Shown piece after piece: positions 6,975 through 10,000 of a stretch of DNA of 10,000 nucleotides. The DNA lies in NCBI RefSeq assembly GCF_020217025.1, contig NZ_JAIWOF010000134.1, forward strand, positions 1 through 10,000. Reading direction: 5' to 3'. This DNA comes from Flavobacterium sp. (GTDB lineage: Bacteria; Bacteroidota; Bacteroidia; Flavobacteriales; Flavobacteriaceae). Each line of letters starts with the position of its first letter. The first letter of the stretch is position 1. Under the pieces are notes generated by a model. The model made no database searches, was not told where the DNA came from, and worked only from the letters and a program-made list of their open reading frames with translations. The translations under genes and the position numbers were made by a program.

Positions 6975-9900
6975 ATGAATTCATTCAACTTTAAAAAGTG
7001 GAACACTATTTTAGGATGGTCTACTTTTATAGTAGCATTAATTACTTATTCATTAACCGTAGAACCTACAATGAGTTTTTGGGATTGTGGTGAGTATATC
7101 GCAACTTCAGCCAACCTAGAAGTAGGACATCCACCTGGAGCTCCTTTATTTCAAATGCTAGGTGCTTTCTTCGCGATGTTCGCCTTTAGCCCAGACAAAA
7201 TAGCTTTAATGGTGAACTACCTTTCTGTATTCTCAAGTGCTTTTACAGTACTTTTCATGTTTTGGTCGTTAACCATTTTATTGAATAAATTAATTATAGG
7301 AGAAAAAGAACTTTCAACAAACAATGCTGTTATGATTTTAGGTAGCGCAGCAGTTGCAAGTTTATCATTTACTTTTACAGATAGTTTTTGGTACAATGCG
7401 GTGGAAGCCGAAGTTTATGCCATGGCAACTTTCTTAATTGCTTTGTTATTTTGGTTAGGATTACGTTGGGAACAAGAAATAAACACGCCTCGTGGAAATA
7501 AATGGTTGCTAATTATTTCATTGGTAATCGGGCTATCGTTCGGTGTTCACTTTATGGCTTTATTAGCATTCCCAGCTATTGGATTTCTATATTTCTTTAA
7601 AAAATATCATAATATTACCGTTAAAAGTTTCTTGATTGCAAACGTTGTTATTGTAGCCATCTTACTTTTCATCTTTAAGCTTTTACTTCCTTACACACTA
7701 GCTTTCTTTGGTAAAACTGAAATTTTTATGGTGAATAGCCTTGGAATGCCATTTAACTCAGGAACAATCTTTGCCTTTATTTTAATTGTGGCTGCTTTCT
7801 ATTTTGGATTAAATTATACTAAGAAAAAAGGTCACGTTTTTTACAACACCTTAATTTTAGCAACTCTTTTTATCTTGATTGGATTTTCAACTTGGATGAT
7901 GTTGCCAATTCGTGCAAATGCTAATACTCCTATTAATGAAAACAAACCATCCGATGCTGCAGAGGTTTTAGCCTATTATAATCGTGAGCAATATGGAGAA
8001 CAAAAATTATTTTATGGCCCTCAATTTTCAGATACTTACTCTGGATTAGATCCTGTTACACCTTATTTAGACGACAAGCCTAACTACGAGCGTGATTACA
8101 AAACAAAAAAATATATCATTACAAACGATTACATCAACGCAAAACAAAATACGGATGATGCTCACAAAGCATTCTTACCTAGAATGTGGAGCAATGAGCA
8201 CAGAGAAAATTATATGATTTTTACTGAACCTTTAGAATTCAGAATAAATCCAGAATATGCACACGAGGATGAATTAGTCAATATCGTAACACAATTTAGA
8301 AAAGCTTATGAAGCAGGAGAGGTTGACGAAAAAGACTATGATAAATTTTTAAAAGGATATGGCGAATATTTAATTGTAGACAAACCTACTTTCCTCAACA
8401 ACATGAAGTTTATGGTACAATATCAATTTGGATACATGTATGTACGTTATCTACTTTGGAATTTCGCCGGAAGGCAAAGTGATGTTCAAGGAAAATTTGA
8501 CAATTCCAACGGAAACTGGCTAACAGGAATTAATTTAATCGATGAGATTTTTCACGGGACACAAAAAAACTTACCATCTGATATGAAGAACAATAAAGGA
8601 AGAAATATTTACTATGGCATCCCTTTACTTTTGGCTCTTATTGGATTTGTTTTCCATGCAATGCGAGATAAAAAAAGTTTCTACGTTTTACTCGTTTTAT
8701 TCTTATTTACAGGCTTAGCTTTAAAAATATACTTAAACGAAAGACCTTTTGAACCAAGAGAGCGCGATTATGCTTTAGTAGGTTCGTTTTATGTGTTTGC
8801 TATGTGGATTGCTTATGGTATTTATGCAATTTTTGATTCTTTGAAAAAATACATTCAACCTAAAATTGCTATTCCAGTTGTATTAGTACTTTCTTTATTA
8901 GCTTCACCAGCAGTGTTAGCGTCACAAAATTGGGACGATCATGATCGTTCTAATAAAGACACTGCTTTAACAATGGCTAAGGCTTATTTAGATTCCTGCG
9001 AACCGAATGCTATTTTATTTACCATTGGAGATAACGACACCTTCCCATTGTGGTACATGCAAGAAATTGAGGGCTATAGAACCGACATTCGTATTGTAAA
9101 CACTAGCTTATTCATGACGGATTGGTATATTGACCAAATGAAAATGAAAACGCATAATTCTGAACCAATTCCAAGTTCATTTAACAGAGAGCAATACAAA
9201 GGAAGTAATAGAGATTATAGTTTATTCGTAGAAAGAACTAAAGAACCTTTATTATTAGACGAAATGCTTAAATTCATTGCTTTAGACGATGAAAGAGCTA
9301 AAATCGAATTGAATAATGGTCGTAAAATCAATTATTTCCCATCTAAAAAAGTAATTTACCCTATCGATAAAGCAGCGGTAATAAAAAATAAAGCAGTTTC
9401 AGAAAAATTCTATGATTCAATTGTTCCGGCAATAGAATTTGAAATTAAAGATGACGCGCTTTACAAAAATCGTTTGATGATGCTTGACATCGTAAATCAA
9501 AATAATTGGAAACGTCCGATCTATTTTACAGGCGGAAGCTTTGGTGAAGACGATTATCTTTGGATGAAAGATTATCTTCAATTAGACGGAATGTGTTTCA
9601 AATTAGTTCCAATTAAAACTGCTGTAGATTCACCTAGCCCTATGAAAATGGGGCAAATTGATTCTGAAAAAATGTACAAAATTGTAATGAAATGGGATTG
9701 GGGCAATAGTGGAAAACCAATTATCTATCACGATCCTGAAACACGCAAAAACAGTATTAGTTATAGAACTAATTTGGCTCGTTTGATGGAAACCTTAATT
9801 ATAGAAGGCAAAAAGGATAAAGCTGAAAAAGTAATTGACTTAGCAATGGAAAAAATGCCAATTCAATATTTCGAATATTATTCTATGCTAGAACCTTTTG

Positions 9901-10000
9901 CAATGGGATATTACGAAGTTGGTAAAAAAGAAAAAGCTAGAGAAATTATTTCTGAAGTAATTAAAAAATATCAAGAAAATCTAACTTTTTATAACAGTTG
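6975..10000 (+). CDS. DUF2723/TMEM260-like membrane glycosyltransferase (GT117), C-terminus cut by window edge
   Basis: The frame is open from ATG 6975 to the window end, 1008 codons, near the usual family length of about 1000-1150. The N-terminal half is polytopic. Hydrophobic segments lie near residues 13-30, 56-72, 77-104, 117-135, 148-165, 177-200, 215-240, 258-280, 290-310, and again near 541-560, 568-585, 598-620 and 630-650. Family signatures are FWDCGE at 35-40 followed by GHPPGAP at 51-57, EAEVY at 144-148, GVHF at 190-193, NREQYGE at 336-342, NERPFEPRERDY at 588-599 and GDNDTFPLWY at 685-694. The Asp37/Glu40 pair in the first extracytoplasmic loop fits the catalytic acid position of GT-C glycosyltransferases. 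The C-terminal part, about 650 onward, is soluble and ends in TPR-like helices. Human TMEM260 of this family is a protein O-mannosyltransferase. A role in Bacteroidota protein O-glycosylation is plausible but inferred. The gene is divergent from tRNA-Gln, with no clear promoter or Shine-Dalgarno. Confidence 0.9.
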   Translation, partial: MNSFNFKKWNTILGWSTFIVALITYSLTVEPTMSFWDCGEYIATSANLEVGHPPGAPLFQMLGAFFAMFAFSPDKIALMVNYLSVFSSAFTVLFMFWSLTILLNKLIIGEKELSTNNAVMILGSAAVASLSFTFTDSFWYNAVEAEVYAMATFLIALLFWLGLRWEQEINTPRGNKWLLIISLVIGLSFGVHFMALLAFPAIGFLYFFKKYHNITVKSFLIANVVIVAILLFIFKLLLPYTLAFFGKTEIFMVNSLGMPFNSGTIFAFILIVAAFYFGLNYTKKKGHVFYNTLILATLFILIGFSTWMMLPIRANANTPINENKPSDAAEVLAYYNREQYGEQKLFYGPQFSDTYSGLDPVTPYLDDKPNYERDYKTKKYIITNDYINAKQNTDDAHKAFLPRMWSNEHRENYMIFTEPLEFRINPEYAHEDELVNIVTQFRKAYEAGEVDEKDYDKFLKGYGEYLIVDKPTFLNNMKFMVQYQFGYMYVRYLLWNFAGRQSDVQGKFDNSNGNWLTGINLIDEIFHGTQKNLPSDMKNNKGRNIYYGIPLLLALIGFVFHAMRDKKSFYVLLVLFLFTGLALKIYLNERPFEPRERDYALVGSFYVFAMWIAYGIYAIFDSLKKYIQPKIAIPVVLVLSLLASPAVLASQNWDDHDRSNKDTALTMAKAYLDSCEPNAILFTIGDNDTFPLWYMQEIEGYRTDIRIVNTSLFMTDWYIDQMKMKTHNSEPIPSSFNREQYKGSNRDYSLFVERTKEPLLLDEMLKFIALDDERAKIELNNGRKINYFPSKKVIYPIDKAAVIKNKAVSEKFYDSIVPAIEFEIKDDALYKNRLMMLDIVNQNNWKRPIYFTGGSFGEDDYLWMKDYLQLDGMCFKLVPIKTAVDSPSPMKMGQIDSEKMYKIVMKWDWGNSGKPIIYHDPETRKNSISYRTNLARLMETLIIEGKKDKAEKVIDLAMEKMPIQYFEYYSMLEPFAMGYYEVGKKEKAREIISEVIKKYQENLTFYNS

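Overview
The window is a chromosomal segment of a low-GC Bacteroidota, most likely a member of the Flavobacteriaceae close to Flavobacterium. The evidence is the AT-rich sequence, the general lack of Shine-Dalgarno sites, TAnnTTTG-type promoter boxes, an IF-2 with a very long N-terminal extension, a DUF2723/GT117 membrane protein, and what looks like the first gene of an alternative complex III (ACIII) locus beside infB. It reads as core chromosome: I see no insertion sequence, phage gene, CRISPR array or sign of recent transfer.

Left part (1-1036): a minus-strand secreted c-type cytochrome is cut by the window start. It is divergent from a small plus-strand gene for a secreted SPOR-domain protein. 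The 216-bp gap between them carries candidate promoter boxes for both and overlapping inverted repeats in the presumed cytochrome leader. A bidirectional terminator separates the SPOR gene from infB.

Centre (1037-5702): the rimP-nusA-infB operon runs on the minus strand, encoding a 30S maturation factor, a transcription elongation/termination factor and translation initiation factor 2. A TAnnTTTG box lies just upstream of rimP. Between this box and the rimP start is a perfect 9-bp GC-rich hairpin followed by five U residues, which is a candidate transcription attenuator. Because NusA, encoded in the same operon, acts on such hairpins, a feedback loop is an attractive hypothesis.

Right part (5703-10000): divergent from rimP is a tandem-domain universal stress protein gene, with a 9-bp inverted repeat upstream and a 42-bp perfect palindromic terminator downstream. 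A minus-strand tRNA-Gln(UUG) follows, with its own terminator and the best promoter in the window (TTTG, 19 bp, TACATTTG). Divergent from the tRNA is a large polytopic membrane protein of the DUF2723/TMEM260 (GT117) family, open at the window end with 1008 codons visible. It is a candidate protein O-glycosyltransferase.

Most genes are recognisable housekeeping genes. The points most worth a second look are the rimP leader hairpin, the GT117 protein, the possible switch-like leader of the cytochrome gene and the palindrome upstream of the stress protein.
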